A stretch of DNA of 64,000 nt from Dasypus novemcinctus (GCF_030445035.2 NC_080673.1:199762216-199826215), one strand, 5' to 3'; positions 12,641 to 23,870 are shown, counted from the first letter of the stretch. A program made the numbers and translations. Notes: generated from the letters alone by a model not told the origin.

Positions 12641-14750
12641 TGCAATGTCTCTGAGGTATGCCTGTATGATTCCAGAACACTGCAATAAAGCAACTATCAC
12701 ATTAAAGTAAGTCACACAAACTTTTTTGTCCCCAGTTCATATAAAAGTAATGTTTACATTATTCTATAGTCAATTAAGTGGTCAATAGCATTAGGTAAAA
12801 AAAAAAATGTGCATACCTTGAAATACCTCATTTCTAAAATATGCTAACAGTCACCTGAGCCTTCAATGAGTTAATCTTTTCTGTTGGTGGAGGGTCTTGC
12901 CTCAATGTTGACAGCTAATGACTGATCAGGGTGGTGGTTGCTCAAGGTCAGGGTAGCTGTGGCAATTTCTTCAAAGAAAACAATGAAGTTTGCTGCATCA
13001 ATTTACTCTTTCTTTCACAAAAATTTTCCTGTAGGATGCAAGGCTGTTTGAGAGCATTTTACCTACCATAGGACTTCTTTCAAAATTGGAATCAATCCTC
13101 TCATACCCTGCTGCTACTTTATCAATAAGTTTGCACAATATTCTAAATCTTTCATTGTCATTTCAACAATGTTCATAGCATCTTCAACAGTAGATTCCAT
13201 CTCAAGAAACCACTTCCTTTGCTCATCCATAAGAAGCAACTCCTCCTCTGTTAAAGTTTTGTCATAAGATTGCAGCAATTCAGTCACATCTTCAGGCTCT
13301 ACTTCTAACTCTAGTTCTCTTGCAGTTTTTACCACATCTGCAGTTACTTCTTCCACTGAAATCTTCCATGAGGGTTAACGTTAATATTTTGACCTCCTCC
13401 CATGAATCACAAATGTTCTTAATGGCATCTAGAGTGGTGAATCCTTTCCAGAAGGTTTTCAAATGATTTTTCCCAGATCCATCCTAGGAATCACTATCTG
13501 TAGCAACTATACCTCACAAAACATATTTTTTAGATAAGACTTGAAAGCTGAAGTGACTCCTTGGTTGTGTTAGCAGGCATGAAAACATTTATATTATTGT
13601 ACATCTCTATCAGAGCTCTTGGGTGAAAACATGCATTGTCAATGAGCAGCAATATTTGAAAGGAATTTTTTTTCTAATCTGTAGGTCTCAACAATGGGCT
13701 TAACATATTCAGTAAACCATGTTGTAAACAATTTTGAGGTTGTTCAGGCTTTTTTGTTCCATTTATAGAGCATAGGCAGAGTAGATTTAGCATGATTCTT
13801 AAGGAGTTGAGGATCTTCAGAATGGTAAATAAGCATTGGCTTCCACTTGAAGTCACAGGCTGCATTAGCCCCTAACTAGAGTGTCAGCCTGTGCTTTGAA
13901 GCCAGACATTGACTTTTCCTCCCTAGCTAGGAAAGTCCTAGATGGTATCTTCTTCCAATATAAGTCTTCCTCGCCTTTCCTAGTCTTCCTAGCCTTCATG
14001 GAATTGATGAGTATTAGCGTCTTGCTCTGGATTAGGCTTTGGTTTAAGAAAATGTTGTGGTTGGTTTGATCTTCTATCCAGACCGTTCAAACTTTCTCCA
14101 TATCAGCAATAAAGTTGTTTCACTAACTTATCATTTGTATGTTCACTGGAATAGCACTTTTAGTTTCCTTCTAGAACTTTTCCTTTGCCTTCAGAACATG
14201 TTTGGTGTAAGAGGACTAGTTTTCAGCCTATCTCTGTTTTTAACATGCCTTATTCACTAAACTTAATCATTTCTAGTTTTTTATTTAAAGGTGGAGTCAT
14301 ATGACTCTTTCACATCAACACTTAAAGGCCATGGTAGAGTTATCAATTGGTATAATTTCAATATTCTTGTATATCAGGGAATAGGGAGCCCCAAGGAAAG
14401 GTAGAAAGATGGGAGAATGGCCAATCAATGAAACAGTCAGAACATACACAACATTTGTCAATTAAGTTTGCTCTCTTACATGAGCACGGTTTGGAGTGTC
14501 TCAAAACAAATAACAAAGATTACTGATCACAGATCACCATAATAATAATAAAATAATGGAAAAGTTTGAAATATCATAAGAATTGCCAAAATGTTACAGA
14601 GACACAAAGTGAACAAACCAATGGAAAAATGGCATGAATAGACTTGCTCAATATAGGGGTGCCACAAACCTTCAATTTGTAAAAACAAACAAAAAATGCA
14701 ATATCTGCAAAGTGCAATAAAGTGAAGTGCAATAAAATGAGGAAAGCCTA
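12641..14750 (-). mobile_element. Tigger1-like DNA transposon (pogo/Tc1-mariner)
   Basis: The whole length follows the Tigger1 consensus: a subterminal TGCAATAAAG...TGCAATAAA repeat near both ends, a CAAACCTTCAATTTG block at 14668-14682, and a decayed transposase between them. The right end GAGGAAAGCCTA matches the expected GAGGTATGCCTG terminus. Length about 2.1 kb against about 2.4 kb for the full element, with internal deletions near 13370 and 13975. The left terminus (12641-12664) is in inverted orientation (see findings). Tigger1 is an old family in placental mammals, so this is a fossil. Confidence 0.85.
12860..14332 (-). pseudogene. Tigger transposase pseudogene
   Basis: The longest open remnant (13114-13356, minus strand, 80 codons) contains [15 protein letters not shown] and [18 protein letters not shown], the conserved C-terminal segment of the Tigger/TIGD transposase. 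The likely start is the ATG at 14332. Upstream parts of the protein (the DNA-binding region and DDE core) can be followed only as fragments through frameshifts, stops and two internal deletions. The 243-base open piece is not a gene; there is no sign of domestication. Confidence 0.8.
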
Positions 14751-16399
14751 TACTTGACTGTTAACTATTTGGGCTTTAAAAGGCTGTCCCTGCTCCAGGT
14801 ATTTTGTGGAAGTAAAGTTCAATTCTCCACTGTAATATCTTATAATTTTAGTATATGAATAAGACATTTCAAATCACTTTCTACTGGCTTAGGAATATTT
14901 GAGAAGCATTCTGTCCAATATGGTCACATGAAAAGGGCCTTGAACCCATGTGCATGTCTTTGGAGGGTAGAACAATGTCTTATGTAATAGTCTACTCTGT
15001 TAGCCAAATGACAGAGTATCTAACCCAGAGGGCACACTTAACACTTCTTCCTAAGAATTGGGGCATGCCCTTCCTATTCTTCTCCCACAGCTCTCAGTCA
15101 GCTCACTCCCTCCCACTGTTAAGGCTGAGTCACTGATGAAAGTTTAATTGAGATCTGTCTACCACTGAGCCATTCCGCAGGGGAATGCCTCATCCAAGTA
15201 TATGCACTCTCCTTAGAAGCAGTCATCATCAACTGGTTTGCATAGTGTACAGAGGCTCAGTCCTTCAGTGAAATCTAAAAACACTCAAAGGTACTGTCAT
15301 CTCCACATTCCCAATAAGATTGGCTGAGGGTGTTTCTTCTTGTGCCTAATTCTGTTCCTTTCATCATCTATCCTCCTGAGAGATGATGTTCTCAGAAAAC
15401 TCCCCAATTTACTTCCTGCCCACAATTCTCCCTCCCAAAGTCCATTCTCAGGTGCCTGACCAGGAAAACCTGTCACTGGAATTCCTGACTCCACCCTGAA
15501 GGGGGAATGGCCAAGACATTTGGGAGGTAGAACCTTCATTCATTAAGCATCACCAGTATCGATTACTGACAGCAAACACTATAAACAGGCAGCCCAGAAG
15601 CATACCTAGAAGGACACCAACAGGACACGGTGCAGCCACCAAGCTGAGGCTAGTGAGGAGTCAACATCCTCAGGAATCCCCAGAGGACTGCCAGTAGCAC
15701 TGGACTATTATCCAAAATGTGCTTTTGCAAATTTTTGCAGGTGTTTTGTCAAGAAACTGGACACCGATGGCCAGGGGAGATGTCCTGTGGAAATAACTCC
15801 CCACACATGGAGAAGAATCTGGCAATGCAGCCCAAGAGCATCATGTATGTTCTTCAGGGCTTCCCCAATAATTCCCCAAGGACCTGTAGTCACTTACCAG
15901 GGGGATGCCCATGGGGAAGAGGGAATGATTAGATATGCATTTTGAGCTGATGCTGAACCCCAAGATTCTGAACCCATATGCAGGAGAATAGAGTTCTAGA
16001 ATGAGGGTATAAATTGAGTCTTTGAAATAAATGATCAATGTTGGGTTTCTTCCACATACTGTTTTCCTAGCCTCTGTGGTACAGGCAATTTGGGGAAGGA
16101 GTATCCAGTAATTACCCTTCACCCTGACAAAACAGTAAATAACAATATCATACCCCCAGGAACTGTGATACCAACAAGGATGGGAATGTTGAGGTGATGA
16201 TGGTTCCTATTGTCTATTTTTCATCAAACAGAGTCAGAAGAATATTGTGTTAATCAACTCTAATTCTCCCCAGCCATTAGGGGTCCTACATGTGGCTCTA
16301 TTCCAGATGTGCTATTACAGCAGCAAATCAACTCAGCCCTAGTTTTGGATTTGTCACAACTGGGTTAGCAAATACTTTCTCTTGGAAACCAAGCAGTAA

Positions 16400-16990
16400 A
16401 AGCAATAAGAAGTAATTTGTCTTCACTGGGCTTGGACAACAGAATACCCTTAATGTTGAAATACATGGTTATGTCAACCTTTCTGTTCTATCACAGTATA
16501 GACCTCAGGGATCTTCATCTTGATACCTCATGACCACTTTTAGTCCAGGGATCTTCTTTGTCTCAATATCTCACAGACCACTACTAGTCCAGTATGTTGA
16601 TAGCATCATGTTACTTATCTGATGAACAGTGAGGAGAAAGCATTCCTGCATCTTAGAAATACAAGCACCAAAAGATGGGAGATACCTACCACCCCCATAA
16701 ACAAGTCCAGTTCTGCTACTTTGGTGCCCTGGCATATCAGAATTTCCCTCTAATGGAAGGGTAAATTTGTTGCACTTGCATCCACCCACCAGGAAGAAGT
16801 TGGACTTCTGGAGGCAACACATACCACATATGGGTGCTGTTCTGACCCATTTTCCAGGTAATTCATAAGGTGCAAAGTTTAATAGAACCAAGAGCAAGAA
16901 GATACAAGATGCCCTGTCACTTGGGTTCATCCACCTGGGTTGAATGCAGTTCATATAGCTGATGGATGTACTCTTCTGCTATGATGTCTA
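16400..16990 (+). pseudogene. Decayed ERV-L-like reverse transcriptase (pol), copy 2
   Basis: In phase fragments: a block resembling the start of the palm region (TTGGACAACAGAATACCC at 16432), a degenerate catalytic motif LLVQYVDSIML-like at about 16582-16614 (Y-V-D-S in place of Y-x-D-D), then the phrase DFWRQHIPHMG at about 16804-16836, which is characteristic of ERV-L-type pol after the catalytic region. Stops occur directly after the catalytic block, so there is no product. This copy gives the clearest class III retroviral resemblance in the window. Confidence 0.65.
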
Positions 16991-17808
16991 ATGGACATCT
17001 GCTAAAAACACCATGAGGGAGCAGTACATGGCTGAATGAAGCCCAATATCCCCAGTATTTTCTTTCTTAATGGTAGGTATCTTCCATCTTTTTGTACTTG
17101 TACTCTACAGAATTTTAACTTGCCCAGACCCACAGTTACATGAGACAATTCTTATAAAAATCTCATAATATTTACATAGAACCCTGACTAATATACCATG
17201 TAACCACAAGATTTTATGAATCAGACAACACCCAATTCATGATTGAACTCAGTTTTATAGCTCTGCTCTCTGAGGAAGGAAGGGAAATTTGGAACAGAAA
17301 CAAAAACCTACTCTTGAATTTAGGATTCTACTTCCATGGGGATAATGCAACTCAAAATCTCCTTTGGAACACTCTCCAGGCTGAAATGACATGAGCCTTT
17401 TCAGGGTGTAGTATGGACAGAGCACCCTGGGCTCACAGAGGACTCATTTTTTAGGAGTAAATCAACTCATTAAGCTAATTGTTTCATTCTCAACAACTCT
17501 ACTGCCAGAAAAGGTAAGTGATGGGGGGTTAGTGCAGTCACCCCTCGGGCTGAAGTGTGGTTTGCTGGCCTGGCGAGGGGAGCGGCCGCGGTAGGCCTAA
17601 TTCCGCTGCCCCCATAATAGGGTGGTTGGTCGGGCCCACCGCCACCCCTGAAGGGAGCTCGGCATGGGCGCAGAGTGCCCTCGGGTCTCCCCTTCTCGGC
17701 AGCCATGCTTCCGCGGCCGCCCCTCCTCCCGGATGGCGCCACAGGATGCCTGTGGGGCGGCACCCTTCTTCTTCTTTCTCCCTGCGCAGGCGCAGGATGG
17801 AAAATTCC

Positions 17809-18000
17809 AGTCTGCCCTTTTCCCCTCCCCCGACAGCAACAACAGCCAGGCGTGGGCGGAAAAATCCAGTCTGCCCTTTTCCCCTCCCCCGACAGCAGCA
17901 ACAGCCAGGCGTGGGTGGAAAAATCCAGCCCACCCTTTTCCCTTCCCCCAACAGCAGCAACAGCCAGGCGTGGGCGGGAAACTCAAGTCTGCCCTCCACC
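17809..18000 (+). repeat. 59-bp tandem array in the U3 part of the LTR
   Basis: Units start at 17809, 17868, 17927 and (partial) 17986, each beginning AGTCTGCCC or AGCCCACCC and ending with the phrase AGCCAGGCGTGGGCGG and an A-rich spacer. Exact 59-bp spacing over three full copies with a few substitutions. Repeats at this place in a retroviral LTR are commonly enhancers; that role is inferred. Confidence 0.85.
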
Positions 18001-18118
18001 CCAGCAACAGCAGCCACCAATCCCTAAACCCTGCCCGTTCCCCCAGCAACAGCGACAGCCAATCCCTAACCACCACCCCTCCCCCGTCCAGTACCGCCCA
18101 CTGACCTTTCACCGGCAA

Positions 18119-18173
18119 CCAATCAGAACAGGGCATGGCTTCGACCAATCAGCCTTCCCCAGCCCCTATAAAA
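18119..18173 (+). promoter_or_regulatory. LTR core promoter: CCAAT boxes and TATA box
   Basis: CCAATCAG occurs at 18119-18126 and 18145-18152, followed by TATAAAA at 18167-18173. Earlier CCAATCCC motifs lie near 18016 and 18058. Spacing suits RNA polymerase II transcription to the right, starting at about 18195-18200. Confidence 0.75.
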
Positions 18174-18188
18174 CTGTGCCTCTCCCTC

Positions 18189-18194
18189 AATAAA
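18189..18194 (+). terminator. LTR poly(A) signal AATAAA
   Basis: AATAAA lies only 15 bases past the TATA box, at or before the predicted transcription start, so the R region must be very short. A poly(A) signal this close to the start is known from betaretrovirus-type LTRs and supports the class II assignment. Confidence 0.7.
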
Positions 18195-18310
18195 GTGGAC
18201 CTGCGTGTTTACCTCGTCTCTGCGGTAGTTCTTCTGCCGTGCGCCCTCCAGTCCTGAGAGCCCTCAACAAGGGCCTGGCCTCCCTTGTCCCCAGTTCGTC
18301 GCCTGCTTCT

Positions 18311-18549
18311 CCGGGCGACCCCTTCGTCACCTGCTTCTCCGGGCGACCCCTTCGTCGCTGGCTTCGCCGGGCGACCCCTTCGTCGCTGGCTTCGCCGGGC
18401 GACCCCGTCAGCCGAACCGCGCAACCCCTTGTGAGACCGATCCCTCATCTGCTGCCGGACCGACCCCTCGTCCCAAGTGGGACCGACCCCTCGTCTCAAG
18501 CGGGACCGACCCCTCATCCAGAGCTGGACCGACCCCTCGTCCACAGCCA
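18311..18549 (+). repeat. Two tandem arrays downstream of the LTR poly(A) signal
   Basis: CCGGGCGACC recurs at 18311, 18339, 18367 and 18395 (28-bp period). GACCGA recurs at 18435, 18458, 18481, 18504 and 18527 (23-bp period). The two arrays share the CGACCCC(T) core, so the second may derive from part of the first. They occupy what should be R/U5. Confidence 0.85.
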
Positions 18550-19760
18550 GACCCCACCTCTACCGACCGAGCAAGCCGCCGCAGGTTAGGTGGGGAGGGG
18601 TGCACCTGGGGCATTCCTCTATGGTAGATGAATATGTTCAAATCATCATGGGGCATTGTCTTGGTGGGTGAAGACCCACACAATAACTGAAAGAATATTG
18701 AATTCCCATCCTGGGAAGTCTACTACATTCTCTAATAGAGTAGCAAGAATCCCCTGAGTACTTCAGCAGTGCCTAGTACAGGAGGACAGACCATTATGCT
18801 AGGCCCTTGATATTGCTGGTTGTACTTATGAACCTTTCCTTGTGAAACTGAAACTTAGCCTATTATTATATATTGCCTAAGAGTTACCTCTTGAAAGCCT
18901 CCTTGTTATCAAATGCAGTTTCTGTCAAAGCCAAACTTAGCATGTAAATGTACTACCTTCTCCCCAGTGTGGGACATGACTCCCAGGTATGAGCCTCCCT
19001 GGCACTGAGGTTTTATTACCAAGTGCCATCTAGCAATGAATCTGGAAAAAGGACTTGACCAAAAGGGGGGAATATTAAATACAAATGTGTTTTTATGGCT
19101 GAGATTTCAAAGTGAGTCAGGAGGTCATCATAGAGGTTACGCTTATACACATCTCAGTAGGATCTCACTGACTGCCATAGCAAACCACGTCTCAAACATT
19201 TGGGCTCCTGAGGGCTCTAGACACATTTAGACACTATAGGCAGGGCAGACAATCTCAGAAATTCAACATCCAGTCAGTGGGCCTTATTTTGGAATATATG
19301 CTCCCCAATGTATCAGAGTTAGACTCATTTATAATTTCCCTACACATGGCTCTTCTGCCCCTTTTATTTGAACCTATAATTAGCAGCATACTTGTTAAAT
19401 ATATATCCTAGAGACTTAAATCTTTGGTCTGTTCATATGCTGGTTGAGCCCTGAGTCTCAGCAGAGTAGCAACACCTACTCTCCAGTTCATTGGACACAC
19501 CCAGGACAACTAACAAAAGGATGATGGACAACACTCATCCCAGGAAGTACAGAGTTTCTGCAACTGCAATCAACACAGTTCCATCCATCTGCCCCATAGG
19601 ATCTAAGTCCCCTCTCAATCAGAGGCAGGGTGGGCATCACCATCCCAAAATCCTCAAGATTGAGGAATGATCAGACATAATGGGGGAAAGAAACTATGGA
19701 TTATTAAAGTAAATTTATTAGTCTAGCAATGGAAGAACTTGTATCATTGGTTTCTTGGAC

Positions 19761-20412
19761 TTACCCTGGCCAGCTGACAGGGAGGTGAAAAGGGTCAACC
19801 ACCACACCAGGGAGCCCAGAGTGCCTACAACTACCAGCAGGAGAATTGCATCCATTATCCATGTGAAATCTAAGCCCCCTCTTGATGTAGAGGGGGACTG
19901 GACATAACCATCCAAGGGTCAACAGATTGGAAGAATAGAGTATGGATTAGAGTGGACTTACTGGTGTTCTGCTGGGGAACTATTGTGATTAGTAAGGGAA
20001 GAAATTGTAGTAGAAATGTGGAGAGGATGGCCACCGTGGCTGCTGATGATAGGAAGATGGAAGAAGAGATTTGGTGTGGGGTATTTTCAGTATTTGGAGT
20101 TGTCCTGGGTGGTGCTGCAGAGACTGGTGCTGGACGTTGTGTGTCCTGCCATGGCCCACTGGGTGGACTGTGGGAGAGTGTGGACTACAATATGGACTAC
20201 TGTGCATGTGGTGAAGCAGTGCTCCAGAATATATTCTCCAGGTGCAGTGCACATGCTGCAATGATGGAAGAGGTTGTTGATTTGAGAGGGGTGGGGTGGG
20301 TGGGGTGGGAGGTATATGGGGACCTCATATTTTTTGAATGTAACATTTAAAAGAAATTAAGGAAGAAAAAAAGTGAAAAAAAAAAAAAACCTAAAAAATA
20401 ATTAAATAAAGG
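19761..20412 (+). mobile_element. F1 retroposon, 5'-truncated, nested in F2
   Basis: It starts at the GGACTTACCC(A) block of F1 and ends in TGTAACATTTAAAAGAAA and an A-rich tail to 20412. F2 resumes at ATAAAGGCAGTGGCC, matching ATATAAAGGCTGTGGCC in the other F2 copy at about 56500. The F1 part is thus younger than the F2 host element. Confidence 0.8.
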
Positions 20413-20659
20413 CAGTGGCCACTAGAGACTTTGAGGGGAAGGACAGGAAGAATAGGTGCAACATAGGGGCATTTTGGGGGCACTGGAATTGTCCTACATG
20501 ACACCACAATAACAGATATAGGCCATTATACATTTTGTCAAAACCTATAAAATTGTGCAGGGCAAAGTGTAAATTATAATGTAAACTATAATTCTTGGTT
20601 AGTACAATGCTTCATTATGTCTTCATCAATTGTAAAAAATGTACCACACTAATGAAATA

Positions 20660-21170
20660 TGTTGGAAACTGAGGCACAGTGGCCTCTCAAGGAGAAACGT
20701 GCTGTCTTCATGACTATACTTGCAACCTAAGGAATGCAGTGATTGGGAGTTCCAGGCAAATGGGCTGAAGCTGTTAAAGGCTGAAGGAAAAGATGAGCTC
20801 ATACCTTTTGTGATGTATAGAACACTTAGACTTTGTACCTTGAGATAAGGTTTTTTCCTAAAATTCCTTAGACTATAGGTAATGCTGATAGTTAATACGA
20901 GTTGCTCCTTAATGCCACGTAAGCTATGTTTCTACTAGGTCTGTGCTTATTGGCTCGTAGGCTGTCGTGGTCCCGCTTGTAGACACAGACACTCACTGTG
21001 GTATATAAAGAGCCCCTTGTAATCAATAAAGTTGTCTGATGAGTCTCTACTTGCAGACCCCCTGATCCCAGCTCTCTCGTTCTTTTTCTCTCTCATTCTT
21101 TCTCCTTGTTTCCTTCCCCCTTTTCTCTTTCTTTCATTCCCAATACCCTTCGGGTCCGTAGACTCCGACA
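20660..21170 (+). mobile_element. Solo LTR of a class II-like ERV, nested in F2
   Basis: It begins TGTTGGAAACTG and ends ACTCCGACA and is flanked by a perfect 6-bp TSD GAAATA (20654-20659, 21171-21176). Removing the 511 bp plus one TSD restores F2 sequence on both sides, so the boundaries are secure. It holds a TATA box and poly(A) signal and a pyrimidine-rich 3' part (about 21075-21140). There is no internal region. The perfect TSD fits a young insertion. Confidence 0.88.
21004..21030 (+). promoter_or_regulatory. LTR TATA box and poly(A) signal
   Basis: TATAAA at 21004-21009 and AATAAA at 21025-21030 are only 15 bases apart, the same compact arrangement as in the LTR at 17519-18583. The transcript would begin at about 21030-21035 in sense orientation. 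Confidence 0.75.
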
Positions 21171-21249
21171 GAAATATGTTGTTAATGTGGAAAAGTGTGT
21201 GGGAGGGGGAGCAGGTGGAGTATATGAGAATCCTCTATTTTTTAAATTA

Positions 21250-22212
21250 AATTGTCCTTTTTAAAAGAAGATACATAGAACACAAAAAATGTTACATATA
21301 TATAAGAGGTTCCCACATACCCCACCCTCCACCCCCACCCCCACTCCTCCCACATCAACAACCTCTTTCATCAGTGTGGCACATTAATTGCATTTGGTGA
21401 ATACATCTTGGAGCTCTGCTGCACTGCATGGATTATAGTTTACATTGTAGTTTACACTCTCCCCCAGTCCATTCAGTGGGTTATGGCAGGATATATAATG
21501 TCCAGCATCTGTCCCTACAATATCATTTCAGACAACTTCAAGTCCCAAAAATGCCCCCATATCTCATCTCTTCTTCCCTCTCCCTGCCCTCAGCCACTAC
21601 TATGACCACTTTCTCCAGATGAATGCTACAGTTTCTTCCATTACTAGTCACTATAGTTCTATAGTAGAATATCGGCAAGTTCACTCTAACCCATACTGTA
21701 TTCCTCCATCCTGTGGACCCTGGGTTGGTGATGTCCACTCCACCTCTATATTGGAAGAGGGCTTAAATCCCGCATGGTTGATGGATGCGATTCTCCTGCT
21801 TGGAGTTGTAGGCACTCTTGGTTCCCTGCTGTGGTGGTTGATCATCTTCACCTCCCTGTTAGCTGACCTGGGTAAGTTCAACAAACCGGAGAGTAGGAGT
21901 GTAACTCTGCTGAGGCTCAGCACGCAGCTGGCACATGGACAGTCTTGAGATTCAAGTCTCCTGGGTATACACCAACCCCAGCAACAACCACAGGTTCAGC
22001 AAAAGTGACAGAAGAGGCAAGTGTAGAAAGGTCACATCTGAGTCCAACTCCATCACACTCAGGAACACAAATTCCAAAGCAGGGCCCACTGACAAGGCAC
22101 TGAACTCCAGAGCCAACTGCCATGACTATAGAACCTGTGTGTCTCTGTAGCCCTCAGAAGCATCAGTACCTGGGGTTGTATCTACTTTGACTATCTCTGG
22201 GATCCTTCCACT
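21250..22212 (-). mobile_element. F1 retroposon, reversed, nested in F2
   Basis: Read on the minus strand it ends with the F1 3' end (TGTAACATTTTTTGTG then CTATGTATCTTC and a short A-rich tail), and its 5' truncation lies near 22212. F2 continues directly afterward with TATATTTTTGATGTAACAAT. Segments on the minus strand keep the same open frames found in other F1 copies (see findings), without intact start context. Confidence 0.8.
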
Positions 22213-22284
22213 ATATTTTTGATGTAACAATTATGTAATCTAAAGCTTCTTTAAAAATAAAAAAATATGTTGAAAAAAAACACG

Positions 22285-23870
22285 CAATGAGAGTCCTCAG
22301 ACTCAACTTTTATCTGGTGAGTTCCCTGCTTCACATAATATTGTTAGTCAGCTGAGCTCCCATGAAAGAAAGAGAGCCTTACTGCTGTAATGGTAAATGA
22401 CAAGTTCTAATGAACAGTCTTAGCAGTGTCCATTTTTCCCTTATGATACTATCTTCCAGGACCACGGAAACATAGTCCCAGGAAAGCATCACCAACTGCA
22501 AAGATAGAAAGGGCTAAGACCTGGAAGGCAGGACCAACAGCAGCACCCCTACCCAGAAAATCTACCTCCTGTTTTCACCCCACTGGATAGATTACCCAGC
22601 AGTGTGTACCATGGTGAAGAATTGTCTCAGAATTCTGCTCCATGACTGCCAGGCAGCCCCTGGATTCCCATAGGAAAAGATACGGTATTGATCATTATGA
22701 GCACTTCCTAAGTCCACCTGGGACAATCCCATTTGGTCTGGCACCAAGAAAAAAGCTTATGGCAATCTGGCTGCAACTCTCCTACATTCCATTCTATACT
22801 TCCTCTTTGCAAACTTTAAAGCAGCTGCACCTTAGACCTCACAGCCTAAGAATACATCCAGCTGCTGAATAAAGTGAAATTCAATCAGGTGGGTGATTCT
22901 ATAGCCAGGACCAAGAACTGATCCATTTTCTGGGTAGAACTCATCCTCCAAAATGCATTGCCCTACAAGACAAAAAAAGGATGTCACCTAAAAAGCACCA
23001 TCACTTTAAGATACTGAATCTGAACCCCATGAAGAAAATTATTGCAGGAATGATCACGTGTCTGAACAGATCATACAGTTAGAGTGAGCTGTGAGAGCCA
23101 AGGGTGAGCAAATCTTTCAGGGAGATCTAGGTAACCCAGGCATGCAATGAACACTCTCCATTTAATCAACATTCAGGGGACTAATATGGGGATAAATTAC
23201 AGCTAAAATCTTCCCGTGGCATCCAGAAGATGATTTCTTACCTGGACCATCACAGGTACTATCAAATGTGAAGGATCCATTTTTGACACATGGGAAGAAG
23301 AGTATCAGTCCCACAGGGTTTCAAGGACAAATGAGTTTGCATTCATCGGGGACTGGGAAGAGGAAGGTCACACTTCCCATACAGACCTCTAGGGGCAAAG
23401 CCAGAGCAAATATATTTAGGAGGATTCTCATTGGTTGGTCATTACAGGGTCTAGTCCAGTCATAAAATTTGGAGCATCCCTTTCACCTGTGTTCATTCCC
23501 TTGCCAGGTCTAGCCAAAGACTAAGGCATTGCTCCTTGGCCTGGCTTCATGGGAGTTTAAGGGGAAAGATAAGTTGGAGGACTGAATTAAACTCCTCCAA
23601 ATAAATAACATAATTGTTTATAGTCAAGGGAGAAGCAGACAGTTCTTAAAAGCTCAAAAATGAAAACGAAAGCTTATAGAAATTAATGGCAGTAAAAGAC
23701 ATGATCTAAAATTGTTACCCTAATGATAAGTAATATGGTGATATGTGGACTGTAAGAAATGAAGCGCTTGCCAGATATTTAAAAATTCACACAATATTGA
23801 AAATCTAAAACCTCAGTGTCTGTTCTACTCCAATATAGGAATAAGTATTGAAGATTACTCCCACAATATT
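22285..23870 (+). repeat. Long degenerate repeat unit, copy B (continuation)
   Basis: It continues the unit broken at 17518: GAGAGTCCTCAG at 22290 matches the joint seen uninterrupted at about 24748 in copy C. Landmarks shared with copies A, C, D and E include TTTTCTGGGTAGA at 22928 and CAATGAACACTCTCC at 23146. No coding domain was recognised. Confidence 0.6.

Larger units (their letters stand above)
10800..17518 (+). repeat. ERV-L-like internal sequence, copy 2 (degenerate, interrupted)
   Basis: The same blocks as copy 1 occur in the same order: 10930-11390, 11890-12600, 15290-16990, then 17200-17518. A SINE (11511-11886) and a Tigger transposon (12641-14750) were inserted into it, so it predates both. 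The last part (17260-17518) matches 24470-24740 and is then split from its continuation at 22285 by the nested insertions at 17519-22284. Confidence 0.55.
17519..18583 (+). mobile_element. GC-rich solo LTR, probable class II (betaretrovirus-like) ERV
   Basis: The unit runs TG...CA with near-identical 6-bp flanks (GGTAAG at 17513-17518 and GGTTAG at 18584-18589); six bases is typical of class II ERVs. It has a TATA box, several CCAAT motifs and a poly(A) signal in LTR order, but no primer-binding site or internal gene region follows, so it is a solo LTR. Three separate tandem arrays lie inside: 59 bp x 3.3 (17809-18000), 28 bp x 4 (18311-18416) and 23 bp x ~5 (18435-18549). The base composition is strongly GC- and CpG-rich, unlike all neighbours, suggesting fairly recent arrival. 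Long open frames on both strands here come from stop-poor composition and are not genes. Confidence 0.7.
18590..22284 (+). mobile_element. F2 retroposon (older L1 3'UTR-derived), with nested insertions
   Basis: Pieces 18590-19760, 20413-20659, 21177-21249 and 22213-22284 join into one sense-oriented element. Its opening (GGTGCACCTGGGGC, then GGGTGAAGACCCACACAATA) resembles the 3'UTR of the L1 at 43015-43110, and its end (TATGTAATCTAAAGCTTCTT plus A-rich tail) matches the end of the copy at 56386-58085. Three later elements interrupt it: an F1 fragment, a solo LTR and a reversed F1. It splits the long repeat unit between 17518 and 22285. No coding sequence is present. Confidence 0.7.

Noticed and set aside
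13114..13356. A domesticated Tigger-derived gene
   Set aside because: Only an 80-codon C-terminal piece is open; the rest of the transposase is broken and there is no sign of a promoter or new exons.
14530..14550. An (ATA)n run as a microsatellite of note
   Set aside because: It is a short stretch inside the Tigger sequence and is expected there.
17809..18549. CRISPR-like regular repeats
   Set aside because: The units are directly adjacent with no unique spacers and sit inside a mammalian LTR.
17470..18590. Several overlapping open frames of 110-183 codons on both strands
   Set aside because: They fall in a GC-rich LTR with tandem arrays, where stop codons are rare in all frames; the translations are low-complexity and mirror the repeats.
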